Notes: generated by a model not told the origin, from the sequence alone. Counted from the first letter of the stretch, positions 1-7,442 are shown. The stretch: 10,200 nucleotides of DNA from Candidatus Heimdallarchaeota archaeon (GCA_022574115.1 JACZSS010000042.1:1-10200); one strand, 5' to 3'. Translations and numbers: made by a program.

Positions 1-814
1 GTTTAGCAGTTTTTCTAATAGAGCTTAAATCTTCCAGGATTATTGTTGAATTTTCAGGTATGTGACTAATGATTTCTTTGCTGATACAATGATTCAGATC
101 CCTTTGGAACCGTCTTTCTCTGCCTGCGATTTTTTTCAATTTTCTTTTTGCAGACCGAGTGCCTTTTTTCTGGAGTGTACGCTTTAATCGCAAATATTTA
201 TTTTTTACTTCGCGTAACCGAGAACCATTGTAGAATTTGTTTTGTGAGGTAACTGCCACATGTCGAATGCCCCGATCAATCCCCACAAAGATCCCTGAAT
301 GTGGATCCAACGAGGATTTGAAAGACTGAACGACAAAATGTAAGAAAAACCGACTGTTATGTTTGACTAATTCAAAACTTCTGAAATCCCAGTCCAGATA
401 CTTGCTGTAATAGTCGGGTATTTCAAATCCTATTTTGATACGACCAGTAATGGTTACGAGTGAAACCATTCTTTGATGCAACAAAATTTTTGAACTCCGT
501 TGATCGTACCTGATAGGAAGTTGATCTTTAAACCGTACTCTTCGTTTGTTCTTCTTGTTTTTCAAACTTTTTAAGACATCTACTCCCTTGTTTTTGGCAT
601 TAATCACTAATTGTGAAGGGAGTGGGGAGATGGCTCGAAAATTGTAGTAGGTGGCATGATGAATGTTGACTCGAGAGGCGGTATTGTTTGTATCTCCGTA
701 GTCGTAAGCCATCTGTGCAGCTTTGGAATACTCTTTCATGGTTGCAGATAACAATTTTTGTGTTTTGGTATCAACCAGTGCAGGAAGTCTAATGGTCCTG
801 ATAAGAGTCCTCAC
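1..814 (-). CDS. tnpB: TnpB, RNA-guided nuclease of an IS200/IS605-type element (5' part, runs off the left edge)
   Basis: TnpB proteins are RNA-guided DNA endonucleases carried by IS200/IS605-family transposons and are relatives of Cas12. 271 codons are visible from a GTG at 814-812; an in-frame TAA at 823-821 closes the frame upstream. The N-terminal part (about residues 2-160, with RTIRLPAL at 6-13) is typical of the family's oligonucleotide-binding and helical region. The first RuvC motif, GIDRGIRHVAV, lies at 178-188 with catalytic Asp180. A basic helical stretch follows at about 200-235, and the second RuvC motif, ILEDLSSIR, at 259-267 carries Glu261. The third RuvC Asp, the zinc ribbon and the guide-RNA region at the 3' end lie outside the window. 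The visible frame is unbroken, so the gene may be active. No tnpA transposase is visible beside it. A TATA-like box about 27 bases ahead suggests a leaderless GTG start; ATG at 740-738 is possible but would remove conserved N-terminal sequence. Confidence 0.93.
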   Translation of the reverse strand, partial: MRTLIRTIRLPALVDTKTQKLLSATMKEYSKAAQMAYDYGDTNNTASRVNIHHATYYNFRAISPLPSQLVINAKNKGVDVLKSLKNKKNKRRVRFKDQLPIRYDQRSSKILLHQRMVSLVTITGRIKIGFEIPDYYSKYLDWDFRSFELVKHNSRFFLHFVVQSFKSSLDPHSGIFVGIDRGIRHVAVTSQNKFYNGSRLREVKNKYLRLKRTLQKKGTRSAKRKLKKIAGRERRFQRDLNHCISKEIISHIPENSTIILEDLSSIRKTAK

Positions 815-823
815 TACTACTTA

Positions 824-902
824 TTTCTGGTTGAGTATTTAAGCTCAGAAACAAAGAGATATATTAACCTAAAGGGTATACTTTTAGTTATCATGACTAA
901 AG
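824..902. repeat. Possible hairpin end of the IS200/IS605-type element
   Basis: Two short inverted repeats sit just upstream of tnpB. The first pairs TTTCTG (824-829) with CAGAAA (846-851). The second pairs TTTAGT (883-888) with ACTAAA (896-901) around a 7-base loop. IS200/IS605 ends carry subterminal imperfect hairpins that TnpA recognises as single-stranded DNA, so one of these may be the left-end hairpin. The exact element boundary cannot be fixed, because the other end is outside the window and this family makes no target-site duplication. Confidence 0.3.
836..843 (-). promoter_or_regulatory. TATA-like box for tnpB
   Basis: The minus strand reads CTTAAATA here, centred about 27 bases before the GTG at 814. 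That is the usual archaeal TATA-to-start distance, so the transcript would be leaderless. No Shine-Dalgarno sequence precedes the GTG. This is a single short AT-rich match. Confidence 0.35.
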
Positions 903-954
903 GCGGGATTGAAAATTATCATTTAAAGTTAGATATCTGAACAGCTACATTTTT

Positions 955-1638
955 CTAGACATACACTGGTCCGAATTGACTTCGAAGTGAGAGAATCATA
1001 GTAATTGTGAAGATAAAGGTTATCAAGATAATAGAGACTAATCTTCTAGTTCTAGTAAATGACAGCTTAATTAAATATTTAGAAGTTATCTCTCTAAATC
1101 TTTGACTTGATCGTTTCTCTTCATTTGGTAACAGACTTAGATGTGAGGTGTATAACACGTTGGATTCTGCCATTAAAATTCCCAGCAGACTTAACGGACC
1201 TAATAGGATCAGATAGAGACCAATCGTTGTCGATTCGGCAAACACATACAGCAATATAAGGAGACCGACATAGAAAATCGACAAGACAGAGAATGTAACT
1301 ATAATCATTAACCCCCCAAATATTAGCGCCGGTTCATTTCTATTCCTACGTTCCTCTTTTATAAACCGATATGCTATGAGAATGCCCAGAAATGGCGGAA
1401 TCAAACTCGCAAGGAGTTTACGGAGAAGCTGAGTTCGTTTAAAAGTCGTCGGTTCAAGAATTTGGCCAGTTGTTGAAATGAGAAAAGTCAAAATGATAAA
1501 AGTAATTAGGATAAATAGGTTAGGCAAAATGGGATTACTGTTTGGTCGAAGATTTGTTATTGACATTAGAACAAAAATTCCATAGAGTGTGCCTGAATAA
1601 ACCCGGTAAAACTGATGAAAATCAATTATGTTGGACAT
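955..1638 (-). CDS. Hypothetical multi-pass membrane protein, 227 aa
   Basis: I do not recognise a family. The 227-residue protein is very hydrophobic, with about six likely membrane segments at roughly 13-29, 37-56, 72-92, 104-133, 138-156 and 199-218. The 104-133 stretch is long and could be one tilted helix or a tight pair. A basic loop (KEERRNRN, 94-101) follows segment 3, and a charged loop rich in Arg, Lys and Glu (about 171-198) precedes the last segment, which suggests both face the cytoplasm. No catalytic motif or signal peptide is evident. The ATG at 1638-1636 has an AAGGA just upstream, unlike most genes here. It stands alone between tnpB and a non-coding stretch. It could be a cargo gene of the neighbouring mobile element or an unrelated lineage-specific protein; the sequence does not decide. 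Confidence 0.75.
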   Translation of the reverse strand: MSNIIDFHQFYRVYSGTLYGIFVLMSITNLRPNSNPILPNLFILITFIILTFLISTTGQILEPTTFKRTQLLRKLLASLIPPFLGILIAYRFIKEERRNRNEPALIFGGLMIIVTFSVLSIFYVGLLILLYVFAESTTIGLYLILLGPLSLLGILMAESNVLYTSHLSLLPNEEKRSSQRFREITSKYLIKLSFTRTRRLVSIILITFIFTITMILSLRSQFGPVYV

Positions 1639-1644
1639 TTATTT

Positions 1645-1649
1645 TCCTT
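1645..1649 (-). promoter_or_regulatory. Shine-Dalgarno-like AAGGA of the membrane protein
   Basis: The minus strand reads AAGGA six bases before the ATG at 1638. It supports that start and is one of the few plausible ribosome binding sites in the window. A TATA-like CATATATG lies further up at about 1676-1669. Confidence 0.45.
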
Positions 1650-1960
1650 AATTGTTGCTCTAACACCATATATGTGATTTATTTTGTGTTTATTTGATTT
1701 CTATTATGTGGCTAATCTCTAATTTCAAGTAAATTTCACATTATGTGTTAATTGATGACTGCAAACTCTGTACCAATCTTTCTGGACAGAATTTAATGGT
1801 TATCCAGAGTTTATGGGATTATCATTCAAAAAAGTATACCTCATGTAACGATATGCTTTTTTTTTTGGTAACTATCCTAAGATCATGATGGATTTTTCAA
1901 TGACTCTATATGCATGCTTTGAAAGAGTTAATCTCCTATTCATCCCGGACCTGCATAACA

Positions 1961-1968
1961 TATTAAAT
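1961..1968 (+). promoter_or_regulatory. TATA-like box for the lipid synthase
   Basis: TATTAAAT is centred about 28 bases before the ATG at 1993, which fits an archaeal promoter giving a transcript that begins at or next to the start codon. No Shine-Dalgarno sequence precedes the ATG. A second AT-rich block, TTTATAAAT at 1980-1988, is too close to the ATG to serve this start. Confidence 0.4.
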
Positions 1969-1993
1969 TTGGACTCGAATTTATAAATTTGGA
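1964..1993 (+). repeat. Direct repeat TAAATTTGGA, two copies 20 bases apart
   Basis: Copies at 1964-1973 and 1984-1993 are identical over ten bases and lie exactly two helical turns apart. The first overlaps the TATA-like box and the second reaches the first base of the ATG. The placement suits a repressor or activator bound on one face of the DNA, but in such AT-rich sequence chance is possible. Confidence 0.4.
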
Positions 1994-2901
1994 TGTCTGA
2001 AATAGCTTCTTATGGGCGATTGCAAGCGTACAAAAGATTAATCAGACCTCCGAATTCAGTCACCGCTGGGATTGCAGTAGTGACGGCGCTATTTTTAGCA
2101 ATTGAGCCCAATCAAAAACCATTTGGTTTAGGAATTTATATTGCGGTTGCGGCAGCGGCATTCTTCGTCACAGCACATGCCATGGTCCACAACGATATAG
2201 TTGACCTCGGGGTGGACAAAATCAATGCATCACATAGACCACTACCTATGAAAATAGTCTCTATGCCCGAAGCTAAAATTTTTGCCATTATTTTATTTTT
2301 GCTTGCCTGTATTTCTGGTTGGATAGCAGATACTCTCTTGGGGTTAAAATATCCGTTCTCATTTCTTTGGGCAATCTTAAACATGATTTTACTTGACTTG
2401 TATAATCTAAAATTCAAGAAATCAGGGCTAATTGGAAACTTGATTGTTGCTTACGTTGTCTGGGCGTTATTCATTTACGCAGACGTTATTATTGGAGACA
2501 CAATCGATGTCCAAGTGGAGGCAATTGGACTATTTGCTTTCTTCATGAATTGGGGTCGAGAGGTCATTAAAGGTATTAGGGATATTGAAGGCGATCGGGA
2601 CGGAGGAGTACGAACAATAGCCGTTCGGTTTGGAGAAAAAGGCGGAGCGCTGGTTGGCTCCTTCTTGTTGTTTATAGCGGTATTATCTACGATACCACTG
2701 ATTATTAACCCTCGTGGGAGCATAGCTATCCCTTATATTTTAGGAGGCTTTGATCTTTTTATTATTTATCGGTCCGTCAATCTCATCAGATCTCCAACAC
2801 CACAATATGCAAATCAGACCAAATTATGGATGTTATATCTAATGTTCTTTGCCATGCTAGTCCTATTACTCGATCAACTTATCATCGTGTTTTTTTCCTG
2901 A
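1993..2901 (+). CDS. Digeranylgeranylglyceryl phosphate synthase (UbiA prenyltransferase family)
   Basis: This is geranylgeranylglycerol-phosphate geranylgeranyltransferase (EC 2.5.1.42). It moves a geranylgeranyl group from the diphosphate to geranylgeranylglyceryl phosphate, adding the second ether chain of archaeal membrane lipids; it is an integral membrane enzyme. The 302-residue length suits the family. Both Mg-diphosphate motifs are present: NDIVDLGVD at 67-75 and DIEGDRDGG at 197-205, the latter in the archaeal-type context GREVIKGIRDIEGD (188-201). YNLKFKKSGLIGN at 137-149 is another family hallmark. About eight or nine helices run from residue 22 to the end. The start gives the usual short head before LIRPPNSVTAGIAV. 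The gene appears monocistronic and its 3' end overlaps the facing surface-protein gene by 20 bases. Other UbiA members (heme O, menaquinone, chlorophyll branches) fit less well. Confidence 0.92.
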   Translation: MSEIASYGRLQAYKRLIRPPNSVTAGIAVVTALFLAIEPNQKPFGLGIYIAVAAAAFFVTAHAMVHNDIVDLGVDKINASHRPLPMKIVSMPEAKIFAIILFLLACISGWIADTLLGLKYPFSFLWAILNMILLDLYNLKFKKSGLIGNLIVAYVVWALFIYADVIIGDTIDVQVEAIGLFAFFMNWGREVIKGIRDIEGDRDGGVRTIAVRFGEKGGALVGSFLLFIAVLSTIPLIINPRGSIAIPYILGGFDLFIIYRSVNLIRSPTPQYANQTKLWMLYLMFFAMLVLLLDQLIIVFFS

Positions 2902-5900
2902 CTCTACGGAAAACCTGAATTGTAAGCATTATGGACAAAACTAAGAATAACAGATCGATTGGAGAATCGTCATTTCCATTCGTCAGAACAGGTTCGGTTG
3001 TAGTTTGGGTCAACAAGGTTGTTGTATTTATTTCTGTCACTTGAGTGATTGTCGTTGTTGAGTCAATGGGTTCTTGGATCACATCAATTACGACAATATC
3101 TGAAGCAAAGTTATCGAAGACGTCGGTAACAATCATTTCTATTTGAAAAACTCCCAATTGGCTTCCGACAAAGCTAAGTGCTATTACCGGATCATCAATG
3201 AGACCTGAAATTACTTTTACGTTGTTAATTTTAACTTCAAATCTTAGGGGAGTTAAATCATCTATAATCCACTGCAGATTAACTGACTGATCAAGGAAAA
3301 GTGTATGATCCTCTGGACCATTAATTATGGGTGGTGAGTCATCGTTTAAAATATCACTGACATAAATTGCCTCGATGGCATCTAATTCAATTTTCAGTCC
3401 AGAGACTAGTTCAATTCTCACAAATCTAGCACTTTCAAGCCCTATAATTGATAAATCGAAACCTTGAATTCCTGAAGCCCTACCTAGTTTTTGTAAAGTC
3501 GTTGGGTTATTTCCTGCTGAAACTTCATATTGACCTTGATTTGTGGTGTAGACAATGAAATCAGATCCTATTTCATTATTAATATCCTCATTATCACCCA
3601 TATCTAATGTGATATAGCCTAGACCATAGTACCCAATGATCGCCGCATATTGTCCATCTGGTACCCCAAGTGCGTTATCGGCAAGATTAACAAACAGTGT
3701 TCCTTCTGGGAGATATGAATTTGCATAAAAATCAGCCAACTTAACTACTATTTCAATTTGAAAATCATACTTCACTGAGATCCCAGAGTCGTCATTGAAC
3801 AGAATCAAACTCATATTGTAAGTATTTGGAATCCATTCGTCCTCAAACCAATTGATTGGCAAGGAGATTTTGTTCACAACTCCCTGACCGGTGATGAATG
3901 ATACACCATTGCGTTGCAATTCCCAGCTGGTGACTCCCGTGACCAGCCACGTTAGATCAATATCAGACTTCCATTCAAAACGTAATTCCAAAGGTTCCTG
4001 CAAAATTAATGGTGTACTTTCAAAAGGAACTGTTATGTTTAGTTCTAGAGAGGTTGTCATACCGGTTAAGTCTTCAGCAACTATTGTCACATTGTGAAAA
4101 CCACTTAGTTGCAAGCTTACAAACGTTGATCTAGTTGCAAACTGATTATACCAATTCCGGGATAGATACAGATTTTCGTCTATATAAACTTTGTAAGAAG
4201 CTGGTGAGTAGTCAAATAGCTCCCAAGTAAGTTCAAACAACCTATCACGAGCAACCTCAAAATCAACGGGAGATGCGAGAAACTCAGGAGCCAGTTGAGG
4301 GTAAATATTAATAATGACGGTCTCGTTAAAAATGGATTGCGAGTTATTGAACAATTCTATTCTAAGGTTATACGTACCGGCATCGAGCGCCCATAGACCA
4401 AATTCGTGTGCTTCCCCTGCCCAGATAAAGCTTTCCTGAAACATGTCATTGAGATAGATAAATGTCTCGAGGGTCGAGGGAGTCAATCCTTCAAAAGTGA
4501 AACTTTCATTGAGACCTCGTTCAAAATCCATAGTAGTGACGCCTGTTATAATAAAATCACCAACCTCAATATTTGTATAAAAGGAGGTGTCGTGACCAGC
4601 TTCATCCATCAATAATAAAGTCGCATTATGGTTTCCATCTATCAACTTGCCAAAATTAAATACTATCTCTGTACCTAACCACAGGCTTTCAAATTTGTGA
4701 GAATTCGAATCGACGATCAAACCGTCCAAGTAAATCTCATACAAACCATTGAATGTTTGCTTGCTTCTAAAATTGTAATGTGTCTTCCAGCTGACTTCTG
4801 CATCCTGATTACCTAGGACGTTGATTTGTTGGTCACCAAAAATTACGGGACTGAAACTTATCCTTTCAGAACGATACATCGCCTGTGTAAAACCATTTTC
4901 AGTCGGAAAATTCATTTCCCACACGATCCCAACGTCATCTACTTCTGGTAGACGAGCACCCATGTCAAAACCAATCTTGAAGGAGGTACCGAAGGTTCCA
5001 AATCGATTTCCATTTGGAAGTTTGTCTGCGTCACCCCACCATGGAATCTTGTATCCTAACGGTGGAATCCAATTCCATGATTCCCAAGCTTCTTTTGTTT
5101 CCTCATTTATCTGAATTTCGAGTAATCTCGACGTAGTCTGTAATTGACCATCTATTAAGTCCCTATAACCATTGTCCATCATGATAAACGTGTTATTGCC
5201 AATAGGTTCCACTGCATGAGCTTGAGTGAACATTGATCCCGTGGGCTCACCGGCTAGATTTTTTAAATCAAACTCTCCGAGCTCACCCAAACCCCAAATT
5301 AGGTCACCAGTAGTATGATTAATTTTGTAAAATGTATTGATATTCCTGGCATTGTAGTATATTACATCCAAGTCGGCTTCATAGAACACGCTATTTCCGT
5401 GTGTGTAGTCAGTCAATATGGAATCCCCCAACGGCTCAGGATCTATCCAAGCAGATGTATTAAATTGCCAGACGATGTTCCCGTTAACATCCGATTCAAG
5501 TATCATATCATAGGTATAATTGGTTCCATTGATCCATAAAGACGTACGGCCAAGAGTAAAGACTGTATTGGAATTCGGATTAAATTCGTATTCATGATGC
5601 CCGTCAATATTATATCTAATCTCCTCATCCGTTTCCATATTCCATAAATATGGACCATTGTTATCAGACATCAAGACTGTGGTGGAATTAATCATCTCAC
5701 TGGTCATATCCGAAAGATTCGAGCCACCATTTTCTATAGCTTTCTCAATTAAAATTTCGCCATCCATATCTGCAAAGATTAATGAGGTTACAGATGTTCT
5801 ATTGTTGTATAGACGAAACGTAGTAAACATATTGATAGCATCAAAATAATTCCCGATTTTAGTGATATTGGCATTCATATTGGAACCGTGGTTGATACGT

Positions 5901-6061
5901 GGAACTTGGTTTAAACTTAAAGAGTTACCTGTATTGTTAACAGGAACGATTTTGGAGGTTGAATTCAGATTCAACACAGTTGATCCTTGACCATGTCCTG
6001 CTATCGAAATCGTAGAAAACAGGAATAATATCAACAACCAAATTCCATAGCGTTTTTTCAA
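2882..6061 (-). CDS. Secreted, membrane-anchored arylsulfotransferase-like surface protein, 1059 aa
   Basis: The ASST beta-propeller family moves sulfate groups between aryl compounds through a sulfo-histidine. Residues 1-26 form a signal peptide (KKR, then a hydrophobic core to about 20). The propeller spans about 85-405. It has the family's paired-His motif GHHEYEF (154-160), THGNSV (220-225), Arg239, QAHAVEP (280-286), SRLLEIQ (311-317) and LPNGNR (348-353). His156, His221, Asn223, Arg239 and His282 match, from memory, the E. coli AssT set; the His-X-Asn and Arg spacing agrees exactly. Then come about four Ig-like units (410-773), a discoidin-like jelly-roll domain (about 777-901), another Ig-like unit (908-995), a Thr-rich stalk (1000-1023), a membrane helix (about 1033-1050) and a basic tail (RRVRKK). 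It is thus displayed outside the cell. The start is a TTG; an in-frame ATG at 6111-6109 would add 17 residues ahead of the signal peptide, but lies upstream of the predicted transcript start. The natural substrate is unknown. Confidence 0.82.
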   Translation of the reverse strand: MKKRYGIWLLILFLFSTISIAGHGQGSTVLNLNSTSKIVPVNNTGNSLSLNQVPRINHGSNMNANITKIGNYFDAINMFTTFRLYNNRTSVTSLIFADMDGEILIEKAIENGGSNLSDMTSEMINSTTVLMSDNNGPYLWNMETDEEIRYNIDGHHEYEFNPNSNTVFTLGRTSLWINGTNYTYDMILESDVNGNIVWQFNTSAWIDPEPLGDSILTDYTHGNSVFYEADLDVIYYNARNINTFYKINHTTGDLIWGLGELGEFDLKNLAGEPTGSMFTQAHAVEPIGNNTFIMMDNGYRDLIDGQLQTTSRLLEIQINEETKEAWESWNWIPPLGYKIPWWGDADKLPNGNRFGTFGTSFKIGFDMGARLPEVDDVGIVWEMNFPTENGFTQAMYRSERISFSPVIFGDQQINVLGNQDAEVSWKTHYNFRSKQTFNGLYEIYLDGLIVDSNSHKFESLWLGTEIVFNFGKLIDGNHNATLLLMDEAGHDTSFYTNIEVGDFIITGVTTMDFERGLNESFTFEGLTPSTLETFIYLNDMFQESFIWAGEAHEFGLWALDAGTYNLRIELFNNSQSIFNETVIINIYPQLAPEFLASPVDFEVARDRLFELTWELFDYSPASYKVYIDENLYLSRNWYNQFATRSTFVSLQLSGFHNVTIVAEDLTGMTTSLELNITVPFESTPLILQEPLELRFEWKSDIDLTWLVTGVTSWELQRNGVSFITGQGVVNKISLPINWFEDEWIPNTYNMSLILFNDDSGISVKYDFQIEIVVKLADFYANSYLPEGTLFVNLADNALGVPDGQYAAIIGYYGLGYITLDMGDNEDINNEIGSDFIVYTTNQGQYEVSAGNNPTTLQKLGRASGIQGFDLSIIGLESARFVRIELVSGLKIELDAIEAIYVSDILNDDSPPIINGPEDHTLFLDQSVNLQWIIDDLTPLRFEVKINNVKVISGLIDDPVIALSFVGSQLGVFQIEMIVTDVFDNFASDIVVIDVIQEPIDSTTTITQVTEINTTTLLTQTTTEPVLTNGNDDSPIDLLFLVLSIMLTIQVFRRVRKKTR
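2890..2896 (+). terminator. Possible T-tract terminator at the end of the lipid synthase
   Basis: A run of seven T falls in the last codons before the TGA at 2899-2901. Archaeal RNA polymerase can stop at short T tracts without a hairpin. The evidence is only this run. Confidence 0.25.
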
Positions 6062-6089
6062 TATAACTCAAAGTGAAAACTCTCGTAAA

Positions 6090-6104
6090 AATTAGTAACT
6101 AATT
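6090..6104. promoter_or_regulatory. Perfect 15-base palindrome at the predicted transcript start
   Basis: AATTAGT-A-ACTAATT is a perfect 7-1-7 palindrome. It lies where transcription of the sulfotransferase-like gene is predicted to start, a usual place for an archaeal repressor operator. No regulator gene is seen in the window. Confidence 0.4.
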
Positions 6105-6122
6105 CTACCATAACTTATTGGT

Positions 6123-6133
6123 TAAATATATTA
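6123..6133 (-). promoter_or_regulatory. TATA-like box for the sulfotransferase-like gene
   Basis: The minus strand reads TATATTTAA within this interval. Transcription about 26 bases downstream would begin near 6102, giving a leader of about 40 bases to the TTG at 6061. That start point is downstream of the alternative ATG at 6111, which favours the TTG. Confidence 0.4.
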
Positions 6134-6214
6134 TTTCCTGAAATTTTTTGCAAATTATGTGGAAAAGAAATATGGACTTACCTTCTGAAAATTAGATAAT
6201 TCACTCAAAAAATC

Positions 6215-6240
6215 GCTTGAACGGGCTAAAGAAGTCAAGC
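6215..6240. repeat. Inverted repeat upstream of the dehydrogenase
   Basis: GCTTGA at 6215-6220 pairs with TCAAGC at 6235-6240, the two halves lying 20 bases apart. It lies upstream of the dehydrogenase TATA-like box, where an activator might bind. Six-base arms are weak evidence. Confidence 0.3.
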
Positions 6241-6263
6241 AACAATAATACAAACCAATCTTT

Positions 6264-6271
6264 TCTATACT
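6264..6271 (+). promoter_or_regulatory. TATA-like box for the dehydrogenase
   Basis: TCTATACT is centred about 28 bases before the ATG at 6296. No Shine-Dalgarno sequence precedes the ATG, so a leaderless transcript is likely. Confidence 0.4.
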
Positions 6272-6295
6272 CTCGACAAATTCTTGAATTAATTA

Positions 6296-7423
6296 ATGCC
6301 TAAAAAGCGTTATAAAATCGCAGTTATACCTGGAGATGGAATAGGCAAAGAAGTTACTCCAATCGGAGTTAATATCTTAGAAAAAGTTGCCTCGAGCGGA
6401 AATATCGATTTTGAATTCATCAACATCGAAGGTGGAGGTCAATATTATCTTGATCACAAAGAAGAATGGCCAGATGGAAGTTTTGAGATATGTAGGGATG
6501 AAGTAGATGCGATTTTACTCGGAGCTGTAGGTTGGCCAGGAGCTGATTTACCGAATGGTAATATTGCTGGAGCTGGTATTATTTTTGGATTAAGATTTGG
6601 TCTTGACTTGTATGCCAACGTGAGGCCAACAAAGCTGTATCCAGGGGTTAAACATAAAATCCACGGTGAAACCAAACAGGTATGGAAACCTGGTTTAGTG
6701 GATTTAGTAACAGTACGAGAAAACACAGAAGGGCTGTATACTCCAATCCGCGGATCACTTCGTAGAGGAGGAATTGAAGAATTGGCTATCGATTCCAATG
6801 TGATAACCCAAAAAGGGGCTACACGAATAGTTGAATTTGCATTTAAGCTTGCTCAGACAAGAAATGGAGCACCAAAAGATGGTAAATCAAGAGTTACTTG
6901 TGTAGACAAGGCAAATGTACTTGCAGGGTCAAGATTATTTCGTTCGGTTTACGATCAAGTTGCGACTGATTATCCGGACGTCGAAAAAGATTATGCCTAT
7001 ATTGATGCTTATTTACAGTGGCTTGTGAGAGAACCAGATTGGTTTGATGTATCGGTTTGCAGTAACATGTTTGGAGATATCTCATCAGATCTTGCAGCTG
7101 TACTTGCTGGCTCACTAGGCATGGCTGCATCAGCTAATATTGGCAACAATCACGCTATGTTTGAACCTGTACATGGCTCTGCCCCAAAACATTATGGAAA
7201 AAATAGGGCAAACCCCATGGCTTTGGTATTATCCACATCGTTGTTGTTGAAATATCTTGGTGAAAAAAATAATGATCTAAAATTACAAGATGCTAGTGTC
7301 GCTGTGGAAAAAGCGGTACAAGAGGTTATTGCTGAAGGAAAAACATTAACCTATGATTTGGGTGGGAATACGAGTTGTAGCGACGTTGGTGCCGCAATTG
7401 TCAGCAGAATGACCTTAGAATAA
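6296..7423 (+). CDS. Isocitrate/isopropylmalate/tartrate-type decarboxylating dehydrogenase
   Basis: This family oxidises and decarboxylates 2-hydroxy acids (isocitrate, 3-isopropylmalate, homoisocitrate, tartrate, D-malate) using a metal ion and NAD(P). The 375-residue chain has the family landmarks. VIPGDGIGKEV is at 10-20, substrate-binding arginines are at 100, 110 and 141, and VRENTEGLY (140-148) carries catalytic Tyr148. Catalytic Lys205 lies in VDKANVL, and the metal-binding aspartates 237, 261 and 265 fall in the YIDAY and MFGDISSD contexts. The cofactor loop EPVHGSAPKHYGKNRANP spans 290-307. YANVRPTKL and PDWFDV recall tartrate/D-malate dehydrogenases, whereas KANVL and GDISSD recall LeuB. 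Lys298 occupies the place of the Asp that sets NAD preference in most isopropylmalate dehydrogenases, as in NADP-type isocitrate dehydrogenase. No leucine or citrate-cycle gene is nearby, so the substrate stays open. It faces the broken binding-protein gene 19 bases downstream. Confidence 0.9.
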   Translation: MPKKRYKIAVIPGDGIGKEVTPIGVNILEKVASSGNIDFEFINIEGGGQYYLDHKEEWPDGSFEICRDEVDAILLGAVGWPGADLPNGNIAGAGIIFGLRFGLDLYANVRPTKLYPGVKHKIHGETKQVWKPGLVDLVTVRENTEGLYTPIRGSLRRGGIEELAIDSNVITQKGATRIVEFAFKLAQTRNGAPKDGKSRVTCVDKANVLAGSRLFRSVYDQVATDYPDVEKDYAYIDAYLQWLVREPDWFDVSVCSNMFGDISSDLAAVLAGSLGMAASANIGNNHAMFEPVHGSAPKHYGKNRANPMALVLSTSLLLKYLGEKNNDLKLQDASVAVEKAVQEVIAEGKTLTYDLGGNTSCSDVGAAIVSRMTLE

Positions 7424-7442
7424 GTTTGGTCTGGTTCCCTAA

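Larger units (their letters stand above)
1639..1992. other. Non-coding stretch between the membrane protein and the lipid synthase
   Basis: This AT-rich stretch has no convincing open frame. It holds the promoters of the two divergent genes, a six-base-pair inverted repeat (TCTGGA 1781-1786 with TCCAGA 1803-1808), an uninterrupted run of ten T at 1857-1866 on the plus strand, and a ten-base direct repeat next to the downstream start. I see no tRNA cloverleaf or riboswitch-like fold. The T run could terminate plus-strand transcription, but no gene that needs it is visible. Confidence 0.6.

Noticed and set aside
758..940. 60-codon plus-strand frame over the tnpB start
   Set aside because: It lies antisense to the conserved TnpB N-terminus and the element end, has no recognisable protein features and is best read as a shadow.
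4821..5114. 97-codon plus-strand frame within the sulfotransferase-like gene
   Set aside because: It is antisense to conserved propeller sequence; several similar short frames on this strand of the gene are also shadows.
6454..6798. 114-codon minus-strand frame within the dehydrogenase
   Set aside because: It is antisense to the substrate-binding and catalytic motifs of a clear enzyme and shows no domain of its own.
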